Shown: positions 11,437-20,072 of the stretch, piece by piece
Numbering within the stretch: the stretch's first letter is position 1
How the letters are laid out: every line of letters starts with the position of its first letter
Assembly: GCF_009908165.1 (NCBI RefSeq)
Contig: NZ_JAAAUC010000010.1
Coordinates: 119,412 to 183,411, forward strand
DNA: 64,000 nucleotides
Reading direction: 5' to 3'
Source of the DNA: Frigidibacter albus
GTDB lineage: Bacteria; Pseudomonadota; Alphaproteobacteria; Rhodobacterales; Rhodobacteraceae
Notes under the pieces: model-generated
Database searches by the model: none
Told to the model about the DNA's origin: nothing
What the model saw: only the letters and a program-made list of their open reading frames with translations
Made by a program: the position numbers and the translations under genes

Positions 11437-12465
11437 ATGACCAATCCGATCGAATTTGGCCTCGACACCTTTGGCGATGTCACCGCCAATGCCGATGGCA
11501 CCCCGCAAAGCCACGCCGAAACCCTGCGCAATGTCGTTGCCGAAGCGGTCGTGGCCGACCAGACCGGCGCCGACTTCATCGGCATCGGCGAGCATCACCG
11601 TGCCGATTTTGCCGTGTCGGCCCCGGAAATCGTGATGGCGGCGATTGCCGCCAAGACCACGCGGCTGCGCATCGGCACCGCCGTGACCGTGCTGTCCTCG
11701 GATGATCCGGTGCGGCTGTTCCAGCGTTTTGCCACGCTCGATGCGCTGTCGGACGGGCGGGCAGAGCTGATCCTGGGTCGCGGCTCGTTCACCGAGAGCT
11801 TCCCGCTGTTCGGCTTTGCCATGCGCGACTACGAGGTGCTGTTCGAGGAGAAGCTGGACCTGCTGACCCGCCTCTTGCGCGATGAGAAGGTCATCTGGCA
11901 CGGCCGCACCCGGGCAGAGCTGAAGGGGCAGGTTGTCTATCCGCGCCCCGAACGGCCGCTGAAGGCGTGGATCGGCGTCGGTGGCAGCCCGGAATCGGTG
12001 CTGCGCGCGGTCAGTCACGGTCTGCCGATGATGCTGGCGATCATCGGCGGCGATCCGGGGCGGTTCAAACCCTATGTCGATCTCTACCATCAGGCGTGGG
12101 AGCAGGTGGGCACGCCCTCGTTGCCCATCGGCGTGCACTCCCCCGGCCATGTCGGCCCGACCGATACGGAAGCCCGCGAACGGTTCTGGCCGGGCTACAA
12201 GGCGATGCATGACCTGATCGGCGGCTCGCGTGGCTGGGCGCCGCTGCAGATCCGGGATTTCGAGCGCGAGATCGAGCATGGCTCGCTCTATGTCGGCAGC
12301 CCCGAGACGGTGGCGAAGAAGATCGCGGCCACGGTGCGCAAGCTGGGGGTGCAGCGGTTCGACCTGAAATATTCGGCCGGCCCGCAGCAGCCGGGCGTGC
12401 TGCTGGACGGGATCGAGCTTTACGGGACCAAGGTCATCCCGATGGTCCGCGACATGCTGGCCTGA
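11437..12465 (+). CDS. LLM class flavin-dependent oxidoreductase
   Basis: A 342-residue bacterial luciferase-like monooxygenase (F420/FMN-dependent TIM barrel). Recognisable stretches are FIGIGEHHRADFAVS near the N-terminus, RLRIGTAVTVLSSDDPVRLFQ, the GRAELILGRGSF turn, and IWHGRTR further on. Enzymes of this class use FMNH2 or F420 to oxidise diverse substrates, and the substrate cannot be inferred. An AGGAGG ribosome binding site precedes the ATG. The gene is convergent with the GlxA-type regulator at 12482, with only 16 bases between. It is one of two luciferase-like genes here (the other at 26917), which belong to different subgroups. Confidence 0.9.
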   Translation: MTNPIEFGLDTFGDVTANADGTPQSHAETLRNVVAEAVVADQTGADFIGIGEHHRADFAVSAPEIVMAAIAAKTTRLRIGTAVTVLSSDDPVRLFQRFATLDALSDGRAELILGRGSFTESFPLFGFAMRDYEVLFEEKLDLLTRLLRDEKVIWHGRTRAELKGQVVYPRPERPLKAWIGVGGSPESVLRAVSHGLPMMLAIIGGDPGRFKPYVDLYHQAWEQVGTPSLPIGVHSPGHVGPTDTEARERFWPGYKAMHDLIGGSRGWAPLQIRDFEREIEHGSLYVGSPETVAKKIAATVRKLGVQRFDLKYSAGPQQPGVLLDGIELYGTKVIPMVRDMLA

Positions 12466-12481
12466 CCGATTTCCCCTGCCG

Positions 12482-13489
12482 TCATGCGGCGGCGGGGGCA
12501 CCCACCACCCGCATGTGGCGCGGGTTCACGCCAAAGGCGGCGCGATAGCGCTTGGCGAAATGCGAGGAAGACTGGAACCCGCAGGCCACCGCCACCTCGG
12601 TGATCGACAGTTCCGTCTGCATCAGCAGGCTATGCGCCTTGTCCAGCCGCAGCCGGGCGTAGAAGGCCATCGGCGTCATCTTCACATAGCGGGTGAACAG
12701 CCGTTCGGTCTGGCGGATCGACATGCCGGCGGCCTCGGCAATCTCGGCGGCGGTCAGCGGCTGCTCCAGCGTCTGCTCCATGAAGCGCAGCACCTTGACC
12801 AGCCGCGGGTTGCGCATCCCGTAGCGCGATTGCAGCGACACGGTCTGATCCGATTGCGGGCTGCGCACGCCGTTGCAGACCATGAGGTCCGCCAGCCGCG
12901 CCGGCAGCTCTGCGCCATGATCGGCGGCGATCAGGTGCAGCATCATGTCGGCCGCAACCGCGCCGCCCGGCGCCGTGGGCCTGCGGCCAAGAGTAAAGGC
13001 GGAGCGGGTAACGGTGATGCGCGGAAACTCCTCGGCAAAGGCATCGGCAAGCTCCCAATGCACTGCACAGTCCTCGCCCTCCAGCAGGCCGGCGCGGGCG
13101 AGGATGTAACTCCCCATGCACAGCGCGCCGATGCGGGTGCCGCGCACCGCCTCACGCCGCAGCTGCCCCAGCAGCCGGTCGCTGGCCTGCCGCCGCGCCC
13201 CGCGCCCGCCGACCACGATCAGCGTTTCCCCGCGGCCCATCGGCTGCATCGGGCCGTCGGCCAGAATGGTCATGCCGTTGGAGCAGGTGACCGGCCCGCC
13301 CGTCTCGCTCAGCAGCCGCCAGCCATAGGCGGGGCGGCCAAGCGCCTCATTCGCCACCCGCAGCGGCTCCAGCGCCGAGGCGAAGGCCAGATGGGTGAAG
13401 CCGTCCAGCAGCAGGAAGGCGAAGCGCGCCTCGCCGGTCGGTTGCGGCGTGATCTTGCTGGCGGCGCGGATCGGGCTGTGGCTGGTCAT
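12482..13489 (-). CDS. GlxA family transcriptional regulator (DJ-1/PfpI-like plus AraC HTH)
   Basis: A 335-residue regulator. Residues 15-190 are a DJ-1/PfpI-like amidotransferase-fold sensor domain, with a cysteine in the elbow GALCMGSYILA. The C-terminal 100 residues are an AraC double helix-turn-helix (GMSIRQTERLF, then VAVACGFQSSSHFAKRYRAAFG). Characterised relatives such as GbdR and CdhR sense quaternary-amine or arginine-derived compounds; the ligand here is unknown. The usual CSGG-like motif in the sensor domain reads TAPGG. Its start at 13489 faces another GlxA-type gene. Between them lies a direct repeat (13557-13586) that either may bind. Confidence 0.9.
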   Translation of the reverse strand: MTSHSPIRAASKITPQPTGEARFAFLLLDGFTHLAFASALEPLRVANEALGRPAYGWRLLSETGGPVTCSNGMTILADGPMQPMGRGETLIVVGGRGARRQASDRLLGQLRREAVRGTRIGALCMGSYILARAGLLEGEDCAVHWELADAFAEEFPRITVTRSAFTLGRRPTAPGGAVAADMMLHLIAADHGAELPARLADLMVCNGVRSPQSDQTVSLQSRYGMRNPRLVKVLRFMEQTLEQPLTAAEIAEAAGMSIRQTERLFTRYVKMTPMAFYARLRLDKAHSLLMQTELSITEVAVACGFQSSSHFAKRYRAAFGVNPRHMRVVGAPAAA

Positions 13490-13556
13490 GGCGGCACTCC
13501 GGGCAAGAGATGAAGCAAGAATGATTGTCGAAATCCGCCGCGCCGCACTGTATGGA

Positions 13557-13586
13557 TGCGTCACCAGACCATCATGATTGCGTCAC
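13557..13586 (+). promoter_or_regulatory. Operator-like direct repeat between two GlxA-type regulators
   Basis: TGCGTCAC occurs exactly at 13557-13564 and again at 13579-13586. The two copies are in the same orientation and 22 bases apart start to start, close to two helical turns. This is the spacing expected for an AraC-family dimer or double HTH. It sits directly upstream of the preferred GTG start of the plus-strand regulator and about 70 bases from the start of the minus-strand one. Confidence 0.45.
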
Positions 13587-13590
13587 ACCT

Positions 13591-14580
13591 GTGAAACATC
13601 CCGCCGAACCAGCCCCCGAGCCCCGCCTGCGCGTCGGCATCCTCCTCGCGCGCCGCTTCACCCTGTGTGCGCTGGCCAATTTCGTCGATGTTCTGCGCCT
13701 TGCGGCGGATGAGGGCGACCGCTCGCGTCCGATTCTGTGCCGCTGGCGGCTGCTGTCGCAGGCGGGTGAGCCCATAGACTCCAGTTGCGGGCTGAGCGTG
13801 CAGCCCGAAGAGCGCCTCGGCGACCCGCGCCGCTTCGATTACATCGCGGTGATCGGCGGGCTGATCGATGAGAACCAGAGCCTGCATCCCGACCTGACCC
13901 GCTTCCTGCATCAGGCGGCGGCTGCGAAAGTACCGCTGATCGGCATCTGCACCGGCGCCTTCATCCTGCACCGCGCGGGGCTGATGCAGGGCTATCGCTG
14001 CTGCGTGAACTGGTTCCACCACGACGATTTCCGCGATGAATTCGAGGGGCTGACCCCGGTGTCGGACCGTATCTTCGTGGTGGACCGCGACCGCATCACC
14101 TGTTCGGGCGGTGCCAGTTCGGCGCATCTGGCGGCGTTTCTGGTGGACAGGCATATCGGCGCGGCGGCAGCGCGCAAGAGCCTGGCGATCATGATCTTCG
14201 ACGAGGCGATGGCCGCCGACCGCCCGCAGCCCGGCCTGCCGCTGGAATTGACCACCGCCGACCCGCTGGTGAAGCGCGCCCTGCTGCGGATCCAGCAGGC
14301 GCTGGACACGCCCTTGCCGGTGGCGCGGCTGGCCGAGCAACTGGGCGTCAGCCGCCGCAAGCTGGAGCGCCACTTCACCGCCGCGCTGGACCTGACCCCC
14401 GCCGAGGCAGCCCGGCGGATGCGCCTGTCGCAGGCGCGGCACCTGCTGGAGCGGGGCGATGTGCCGATTACCCAGATCGCGCTGCAAACCGGGTTCTGCG
14501 ATGCCTCGCACCTGATCCGGGTGTTCCGCGAGGCGGAAGGGCTTACCCCCGATGCCTGGCGCAAGGCCCGGCGCGGCTGA
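13591..14580 (+). CDS. GlxA family transcriptional regulator (DJ-1/PfpI-like plus AraC HTH)
   Basis: A 329-residue regulator with the same domain order as its divergent neighbour. The DJ-1/PfpI-like sensor has the elbow IGICTGAFILHRAGLM and DRITCSGGASSAHLAAFL. The C-terminal AraC DNA-binding domain shows LGVSRRKLERHF and IALQTGFCDASHLIRVFREAEG. Unlike the neighbour it keeps the canonical CSGG motif, so the two probably sense different ligands. The GTG at 13591 is the preferred start because the conserved RLRVGILLARRFT follows and the operator-like repeat would then be non-coding. An ATG at 13552 is possible but would place that repeat inside the gene. It is convergent with zapE, with no gap. 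Confidence 0.85.
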   Translation: MKHPAEPAPEPRLRVGILLARRFTLCALANFVDVLRLAADEGDRSRPILCRWRLLSQAGEPIDSSCGLSVQPEERLGDPRRFDYIAVIGGLIDENQSLHPDLTRFLHQAAAAKVPLIGICTGAFILHRAGLMQGYRCCVNWFHHDDFRDEFEGLTPVSDRIFVVDRDRITCSGGASSAHLAAFLVDRHIGAAAARKSLAIMIFDEAMAADRPQPGLPLELTTADPLVKRALLRIQQALDTPLPVARLAEQLGVSRRKLERHFTAALDLTPAEAARRMRLSQARHLLERGDVPITQIALQTGFCDASHLIRVFREAEGLTPDAWRKARRG

Positions 14581-15657
14581 TCAGGCGCCCCAGCCCTCGC
14601 CCTGCATCTCGCGCAGGCGGCTGGCAGAGCGCACGAATTCAAAGCTGCCCTCGCCCTCGATATAAAGGTTCTCGGGGCTGGCCGCGGCCGAGCAGATCAG
14701 CCGCACCTTTGCCTCATAGAGCGCGTCGATCAGCGTGACAAAGCGCTTGGCCTCGTTGAAGTTCGACGAGGACAGCAGCGGCACCTCCTCGACGATCAGC
14801 ACCCGCACCGCGCCGGCAATCGCCAGATAGTCGGCGGGGCCAAGTGGCTTGGCGCACAGGTCCCAGAAGCTGGCCCGCGCGACGCCCGACCGCGCATCGG
14901 GCAGCACCACATCGCGGCCCTTGACCTTCAGCACCAGCGGCCCCTCGCCGCCGCCCCCGGTCAACTCCTGCCAGATCGCCTCGATGGCACGCGAGGCCCG
15001 GGCATCGGCGGGGCAGAAATAGACCGGGGTGCCGGCCAGCCGGTGCTGGCGATAGTCGGTCTCGCTCTCCAGCTCATGTACGGCCATGTTGTCTTCGATC
15101 AGCGCGATGAAGGGCAGGAACAGCGGCCGGTTCAGCCCGTCCTTGTACAGATCCTCCGGCACCCGGTTCGAGGTGGTGACGACAACCACCCCCATCTCGA
15201 ACAGATACTGGAACAGCCGCCCGACGATCATCGCATCGGCAATGTCGGTGATCTGCATCTCGTCGAAGCACAGCAACCTGGCCTGCTCGGCCACGGCCAC
15301 CGCGACCGGGCGGATCGCGTCCTGCACGCCGGTCTTGCGCACCTCATGCAGGCGGTTCTGGATCTCCTGCATGAAGGCGTGGAAATGCACCCGGCGCTTG
15401 GCGCTGATCGCCACATGTTCCATGAACAGGTCCATCAGCATCGACTTGCCGCGCCCGACCCCGCCCCAGAGGTAGAGGCCCTTCGGCGGCGCAGGCGGCT
15501 TGGCCAGAAAGCCGAACAGCCCACGCTTGGGCGGTTCCGCCTCCAGCGCGTCGCGCACCGCCTGCAACAGCGGCAAGGCCGCGCGCTGCGCCGGGTCGGG
15601 GCGCAGGGTGCCGTCCTTGCACAGCCGGTCATAGATCTGGGTCAGCGTCTGGGTCAT
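14581..15657 (-). CDS. zapE: Cell division protein ZapE (AFG1-like ATPase)
   Basis: A 358-residue AFG1/ZapE ATPase. The Walker A motif GGVGRGKSMLMDLFME is near residues 65-80, HFHAFMQEIQNRLHEVR follows, and the Walker B is LCFDEMQITDIADAMI. The arginine-finger region TSNRVPEDLYKDGL comes next. The family acts as a Z-ring-associated ATPase in bacteria and as a mitochondrial protease adaptor in eukaryotes. The length is normal. The gene abuts the convergent GlxA-type regulator and is divergent from the MFS transporter across 140 bases. Confidence 0.93.
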   Translation of the reverse strand: MTQTLTQIYDRLCKDGTLRPDPAQRAALPLLQAVRDALEAEPPKRGLFGFLAKPPAPPKGLYLWGGVGRGKSMLMDLFMEHVAISAKRRVHFHAFMQEIQNRLHEVRKTGVQDAIRPVAVAVAEQARLLCFDEMQITDIADAMIVGRLFQYLFEMGVVVVTTSNRVPEDLYKDGLNRPLFLPFIALIEDNMAVHELESETDYRQHRLAGTPVYFCPADARASRAIEAIWQELTGGGGEGPLVLKVKGRDVVLPDARSGVARASFWDLCAKPLGPADYLAIAGAVRVLIVEEVPLLSSSNFNEAKRFVTLIDALYEAKVRLICSAAASPENLYIEGEGSFEFVRSASRLREMQGEGWGA

Positions 15658-15797
15658 GCCGACCGAAATAGCCTGCGGGCGGGGGCAAGGGAAGCCGCCG
15701 CGGGCGCAGCACGGGGCGCAATTGTGCCCGTCACAAAACGGAATTTGACGCGGGCGCCATTTCCGGCACCTTGAGGCTCCGCGACAAGGAGTCCCCC

Positions 15798-17036
15798 ATG
15801 CAGGCGCGCGCCCCGCTGTTCACCTCCGTGCTGATTTCTGCCTGCGTGGTCATCATGCTCAGCTTCGCCGTCCGCGCCAGTTTTGGCGTGTTCCAGCTGC
15901 CCATCGCCAACGAATTCGGCTGGCCGCGGGCCGATTTCTCGCTGGCCATCGCCATCCAGAACCTCGCCTGGGGCATCGGCCAGCCGATCTTCGGCGCGCT
16001 GGCGGAGAAGTTCGGCGACCGCCGCGCCATCGTCGCGGGGGCGCTCCTCTACGCCGCCGGGCTGGTGCTGTCCTCGCTGGCGGTGACGCCGCTGCAACAT
16101 CAGCTGCTGGAGATCCTGGTGGGCTTTGGCATCGCCGGCACCGGCTTCGGCGTGATCCTCGCCGTGGTCGGCCGCGCCAGCAGCGCCGAGAACCGCTCGC
16201 TGGCGCTTGGCATCGCCACCGCCGCCGGATCGGCGGGCCAGGTCTTCGGCGCCCCGGTGGCCGAGGCGCTGCTGTCGGTCTACACATGGCAAACGGTATT
16301 CGTGATCTTCGCGGGCGTGATCCTGTGCGTGATCTTCGCCCTGCCCTTCATGCGCTCCCCCGCCCCCGCGACCAAAGCAGAGCTGGAGGAGAGCCTCGGC
16401 TCGGTCCTGAACCGCGCCTTCCGCGACCCGTCCTTCATCCTGATCTTCGTGGGGTTCTTTTCCTGCGGCTACCAGTTGGGCTTCATCACCGCCCATTTCC
16501 CCGCCTTCGTGACAGAGATGTGCGGGGCCATCGACCCGTCAGGCACTCTCGCCTCGCTTGGTGTCTCCACTACCTCGGCGCTGGGGGCCATCGCTATCTC
16601 GGTGATTGGCCTCGCCAATATCGTCGGCACCATCACCGCGGGCTGGCTGGGGCGGCGGCATACCAAGAAATACCTGCTGGCCTGGATCTATGTCGGGCGC
16701 ACGATCGCCTCGGCCGCCTTCATCATGATGCCGATCACGCCGACCTCGGTGCTGGTGTTCTCGGTGGTGATGGGATCGCTGTGGCTGGCCACGGTGCCGC
16801 TGACCTCGGGCCTTGTCGCGCATATCTACGGGCTGCGCTACATGGGCACGCTCTATGGCTTCGTGTTCCTCAGCCACCAGATCGGCAGCTTCATGGGCGT
16901 GTGGCTGGGCGGGCGGCTCTATGATGCCTATGGCAACTACAACGCGGTGTGGTGGATCGGTGTCGGCGTCGGCGCCTTCTCGGCCATCGTCCACTTGCCC
17001 GTCCGCGAGCGCCCCCTGGCAGCCCTGCCCGCCTGA
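15798..17036 (+). CDS. MFS transporter (monocarboxylate/oxalate-formate type)
   Basis: A 412-residue major facilitator with about 12 hydrophobic segments. The first loop shows the pattern RASFGVFQLPIANEFGWPRA and the loop 2-3 motif GALAEKFGDRRA. The split into two six-helix halves falls around residues 190-215 (PAPATKAELEESLG linker). The sequence pattern fits the monocarboxylate/oxalate-formate antiporter branch, but substrate is not readable. The start at 15798 follows an AAGGAG ribosome binding site. The hairpin element at 17050 begins 14 bases after the stop and may end the transcript. Confidence 0.88.
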   Translation: MQARAPLFTSVLISACVVIMLSFAVRASFGVFQLPIANEFGWPRADFSLAIAIQNLAWGIGQPIFGALAEKFGDRRAIVAGALLYAAGLVLSSLAVTPLQHQLLEILVGFGIAGTGFGVILAVVGRASSAENRSLALGIATAAGSAGQVFGAPVAEALLSVYTWQTVFVIFAGVILCVIFALPFMRSPAPATKAELEESLGSVLNRAFRDPSFILIFVGFFSCGYQLGFITAHFPAFVTEMCGAIDPSGTLASLGVSTTSALGAIAISVIGLANIVGTITAGWLGRRHTKKYLLAWIYVGRTIASAAFIMMPITPTSVLVFSVVMGSLWLATVPLTSGLVAHIYGLRYMGTLYGFVFLSHQIGSFMGVWLGGRLYDAYGNYNAVWWIGVGVGAFSAIVHLPVRERPLAALPA

Positions 17037-17049
17037 GCGCCCCTTCCCC

Positions 17050-17101
17050 CTTCTTGCTGGCGAAAATATCCCACGGGGGTGCGGGGGTGTGTAACCCCCG
17101 C
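17050..17101 (+). repeat. Intergenic hairpin element, copy A
   Basis: Begins CTTCTTGCTGGCGAAAATAT and continues into a G/C-rich hairpin: GCGGGGGT (17081-17088), loop GTGTA, ACCCCCGC (17094-17101). A second copy with the same 5' core and a similar hairpin is at 46619. Both lie a few bases after the stop of a plus-strand gene. It is probably a terminator-like repeat; related sequences are, from memory, frequent between Rhodobacterales genes. Confidence 0.7.
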
Positions 17102-17763
17102 TACGCCGCCGGCCGCGGCGCGCGGTCCCCGAAGATCGCGCTGCCCACCCGGATATGGGTTGCGCCCTGCGCCACCGCGATCTCGAAATCGCTGCTCATC
17201 CCCATCGACAGCCCGGCCAGGCCGTTGCGCGCGCCGATCCCGCGCAGCAGCGCGAAATGCGGGGTGGGGTCTTCGTCATCGGGGGGGATGCACATCACGC
17301 CCGCCAGCGGCAGGTCCATCATCTTGCAGGCGGCGATGAAATCGTCGGCCATCTCTGGCATGATGCCGGCCTTCTGCGGCTCTGCTCCTGTATTGACCTG
17401 CACGAACATCGCCGGACTCACCCCCCGCGCCTGCGCCATCCGGGCCAGCCGCTCGGCCAGGTTGGGGCGGTCGAGGGTGTGGATGCACTCGAACAGCTCC
17501 ACCGCCTGCCTGGCCTTGTTGGTCTGCAGCGGGCCGATCATGTGGACCTCGGTCCCAGGATAGGCCTCGCGCCAGGCGGGCCATTTATGCGCCGCCTCCT
17601 GCACGTAGTTCTCGCCGAACAGCCGCTGGCCCTCGCCCAGAACGCCCCGCACCCGCTCTGCCGGTTGCAGCTTCGACACCGCGATCAGCTGCACCGAGCC
17701 GGGCGCGCGCCCCGCGGCCACCTCAGCCGCAGCGATGCGGGCGCGAATGTCAGCGAGCGGCAT
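17101..17763 (-). CDS. YggS family pyridoxal-phosphate homeostasis protein
   Basis: A 220-residue, single-domain PLP-binding TIM-barrel protein of the YggS/PLPBP family. The PLP lysine is in LIAVSKLQPAERV near residue 30. GENYVQEAAHKW, the HMIGPLQTNKAR strand and the phosphate-binding GLSMGMSSDFEIAVAQG are all conserved. The family buffers PLP and affects amino-acid and keto-acid balance; it is not an active racemase. The chosen start at 17763 overlaps the end of the upstream TPR-sulfotransferase gene by 14 bases, so the two are co-transcribed. Its 3' end touches hairpin element copy A. Confidence 0.93.
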   Translation of the reverse strand: MPLADIRARIAAAEVAAGRAPGSVQLIAVSKLQPAERVRGVLGEGQRLFGENYVQEAAHKWPAWREAYPGTEVHMIGPLQTNKARQAVELFECIHTLDRPNLAERLARMAQARGVSPAMFVQVNTGAEPQKAGIMPEMADDFIAACKMMDLPLAGVMCIPPDDEDPTPHFALLRGIGARNGLAGLSMGMSSDFEIAVAQGATHIRVGSAIFGDRAPRPAA

Positions 17764-19921
17764 GGGTATCCTCCGGCAGCAGGTCGCCCAGTGCCTCGAA
17801 CATCTCGCCCAGATGCGACTCATAGCGCTGCCAGGCGTTGAGCGAGGCCTTGCTGATCGGCTGGCGCACCTGGAACACCGACAGGGTGTCGACCTTGCGG
17901 GTGTTCTGGTGCGAGTTGAGGCACGCGTCTTCCCAGTCCAGCCCGCAGGCCGCGATCAGCTTGCGGGTCTCGGCCTCGGGGTTCGCCACCAGCTCCTCGT
18001 ACTGCACCTCGTAGAACCAGTCCGGCACCCGCGCGCGCCAGAACTCGATGACCTCATGGAAGGTGCGATAATATTCGCCAAGGTCGCGCAGGCTGTTGGA
18101 GTAGAGATGGGTGCCCTCGGTGAACTTGTTCTTGTAGATCGACAGCAGGTTGTCGCGCGGGTCGCGGCGGACCACCACGAAGCGGGCCTTCGGCATCGCC
18201 AGCTTCAGCAGGCCCAGATACATGTAGCTCTGGATTGACTTGTCGGTGACGCGCGCAGCATCCGGGTGGCGCTGGCGCACTTGGGTGAGGTAGTCCTCGC
18301 CCAGCCGGACGATGGCCCCGGGCGCAAGATCCCCAAGCGGGAGTGTCTCCCTGTCCGCAGCCAGCAGCTTTGCGCCCAGCTTGGCGGCAATGTTCATCTC
18401 GCCCGCGCCGGTCACGCTGGAATGGCTGGCGATGATCTGTTCCACCAGCGTCGTGCCGGACCGCGGCATTCCGGTCACGAAGATCGGGCCGAAACCGCTG
18501 GCGCCCGGCACCGGCTCACCCGGCCAGTCGCGGCTGTCCATGCTGCGCAGAAGCGCGGCGACACGCTCATGCCGCACCTTGACATCGTAGGGATTTACCT
18601 TGCGAGCAAGATCATTCGCCACCCGAAGATAGGGGAACACCTGGTCGTATTGCTTCAGATCCTCCAGAGCCTTTGCGATGCCAAAGCCAAAGCCGACGCG
18701 GTTTGCATCCGTCGTCTTCGGGTCGTTGAACCGGGCGATCATCTCATCGACGACCGGATCTCCGGGCTGCACCTTGTGGGAGACAAGGAAGCCGCGATAG
18801 GTCTCGCCATTCGCGGGATCGAGTTCAAGGGACCGGCGGAACCAGGGTTCGGCCTCTTCGAAGCGGCCAAGCGTCTGGAGCAGCGAGGCCTTGCCTCCGA
18901 CGGCCAGCGGCAGGTCCGGTTGCAGCTGCAGCGCGCGGTCGAAGTGCGTCATCGCCTCTTGATCGACGCCAAGGCGCGCTAGGGTCTGCGCCATCAGCGC
19001 CTGCGTATCGGCGCGGTCCGGGGCGATGGCTAGCGCTTTGCGCAGCACCGCTTCCGCAGATTCAAAATCGCGGCGCAGGGTGTAGAGGTTGCCCAAGATC
19101 ACCAGCGGCATCGGGTCGCTTGGGTCCAGTCGGGCCGCGCGCAGCGCGAAGGGCAGCGCCGCCACCACCTGCTCGCTGCGCCGCATCGCCAGCGCCAGAT
19201 GCACAAGCGCGGGCACCATGCAGGGCGCGGCGACCACGGCACCGCGGAAGGCCTCCAGCGCCTCGGGCAGGCGGCCAGCCTCGATCAGGATCTGGCCGAG
19301 ATTGTTCAGCGGCTCGGCATCTTCCGGGTCGAGGGCCGCGGCCTTGTTGTAGTTGGCCACCGCAGCATCGATCTTGCCCTGCTTTGCCTGTGCGGTGGCC
19401 AACAGGTTGACAGCGGCGGCGCAGCGCGGATTGCGCGACAGCAGCGATGCGGCCATCAACTCGGCCTCGGTAAAGCGTTTGGCCTTCATCAGCGGCATGA
19501 TCTTGCGCACCTCGGCCCGCACTTCGTCGGGGACGGAGGGAACATAGGCGTGGCCGGGGGTAAAGCGGTCCTGCAGGCGCAGCTTCACCGCGGGCGGCAG
19601 CGTGGACAGCTTCAGTGCAGCAAGGAATGTGGCTTCTGCTTCAGGCTCGGCGGTCAGGGCGACGGCCGCAGCCCAAAGCCGCCAGACGGCCGGCTCGGCG
19701 GGGCGAAGCGCCGCGGCGGCCTGAAGATGCGGCAGCGCGCGCTCGGGCTTGCCGACTTCGGTGAAGATCCGCGCGACCTGAAAATGCACCTCGGGGATGC
19801 GCGGGTTGGCAGCGATCATCTTCTCGTAGTGGCTCAGCGCTTCCTTGTGCTGCTTGGCCGCCTGCAGCTTCATCGCCTGATCGTAATGCTGCTTCAGTTG
19901 CGCTTCGCTGAGTTTCGTCAT
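17750..19921 (-). CDS. TPR-repeat sulfotransferase family protein
   Basis: A 723-residue fusion. Residues 1-440 are tandem tetratricopeptide repeats (for example AEPLNNLGQILIEAGRLPEA and LVILGNLYTLRRDFESAEAV). Residues 480-715 form a sulfotransferase domain with the PAPS 5'-phosphosulphate loop VTGMPRSGTTLVEQIIASHS and the 3'-phosphate loop RFVVVRRDPRDNLLS. The type resembles tyrosylprotein sulfotransferase-like bacterial proteins that modify proteins or surface glycans; the acceptor is unknown. No signal peptide is visible, so it is probably cytoplasmic. The start at 19921 (MTKLSEAQLKQHY) was chosen over a longer frame that lacks similarity. It precedes and overlaps the YggS gene. Confidence 0.9.
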   Translation of the reverse strand: MTKLSEAQLKQHYDQAMKLQAAKQHKEALSHYEKMIAANPRIPEVHFQVARIFTEVGKPERALPHLQAAAALRPAEPAVWRLWAAAVALTAEPEAEATFLAALKLSTLPPAVKLRLQDRFTPGHAYVPSVPDEVRAEVRKIMPLMKAKRFTEAELMAASLLSRNPRCAAAVNLLATAQAKQGKIDAAVANYNKAAALDPEDAEPLNNLGQILIEAGRLPEALEAFRGAVVAAPCMVPALVHLALAMRRSEQVVAALPFALRAARLDPSDPMPLVILGNLYTLRRDFESAEAVLRKALAIAPDRADTQALMAQTLARLGVDQEAMTHFDRALQLQPDLPLAVGGKASLLQTLGRFEEAEPWFRRSLELDPANGETYRGFLVSHKVQPGDPVVDEMIARFNDPKTTDANRVGFGFGIAKALEDLKQYDQVFPYLRVANDLARKVNPYDVKVRHERVAALLRSMDSRDWPGEPVPGASGFGPIFVTGMPRSGTTLVEQIIASHSSVTGAGEMNIAAKLGAKLLAADRETLPLGDLAPGAIVRLGEDYLTQVRQRHPDAARVTDKSIQSYMYLGLLKLAMPKARFVVVRRDPRDNLLSIYKNKFTEGTHLYSNSLRDLGEYYRTFHEVIEFWRARVPDWFYEVQYEELVANPEAETRKLIAACGLDWEDACLNSHQNTRKVDTLSVFQVRQPISKASLNAWQRYESHLGEMFEALGDLLPEDTHAAR

Positions 19922-20010
19922 GTTCTGCCGCAATCCATGTGCCCCTGATCCGGCCGGGACCATAGCGGCGGGGGCAAGGACTGTCGAGGGAGCGGCGGGC
20001 TCCGGGCCCG

Positions 20011-20047
20011 GCACAAAACAGAAAGAGCGGGCACAAGGCCCGCTCTT
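20011..20047 (-). terminator. Intrinsic terminator of the porin gene
   Basis: A perfect 10-bp stem, AAGAGCGGGC (20023-20032) with GCCCGCTCTT (20038-20047), has a 5-base loop. On the minus strand it is followed by TTTCTGTTTTGT. It lies 25 bases beyond the porin stop and is the clearest rho-independent terminator in the first third of the window. Confidence 0.9.
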
Positions 20048-20072
20048 CCAAACACCGTCTAGATCCGTGGGA

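Noticed and set aside
13521..13590. Longer N-termini for the plus-strand GlxA-type gene (TTG 13525 or ATG 13552)
   Set aside because: Neither has a good ribosome binding site, the added residues show no family similarity, and they would turn the operator-like repeat into coding sequence. ATG 13552 cannot be fully excluded.
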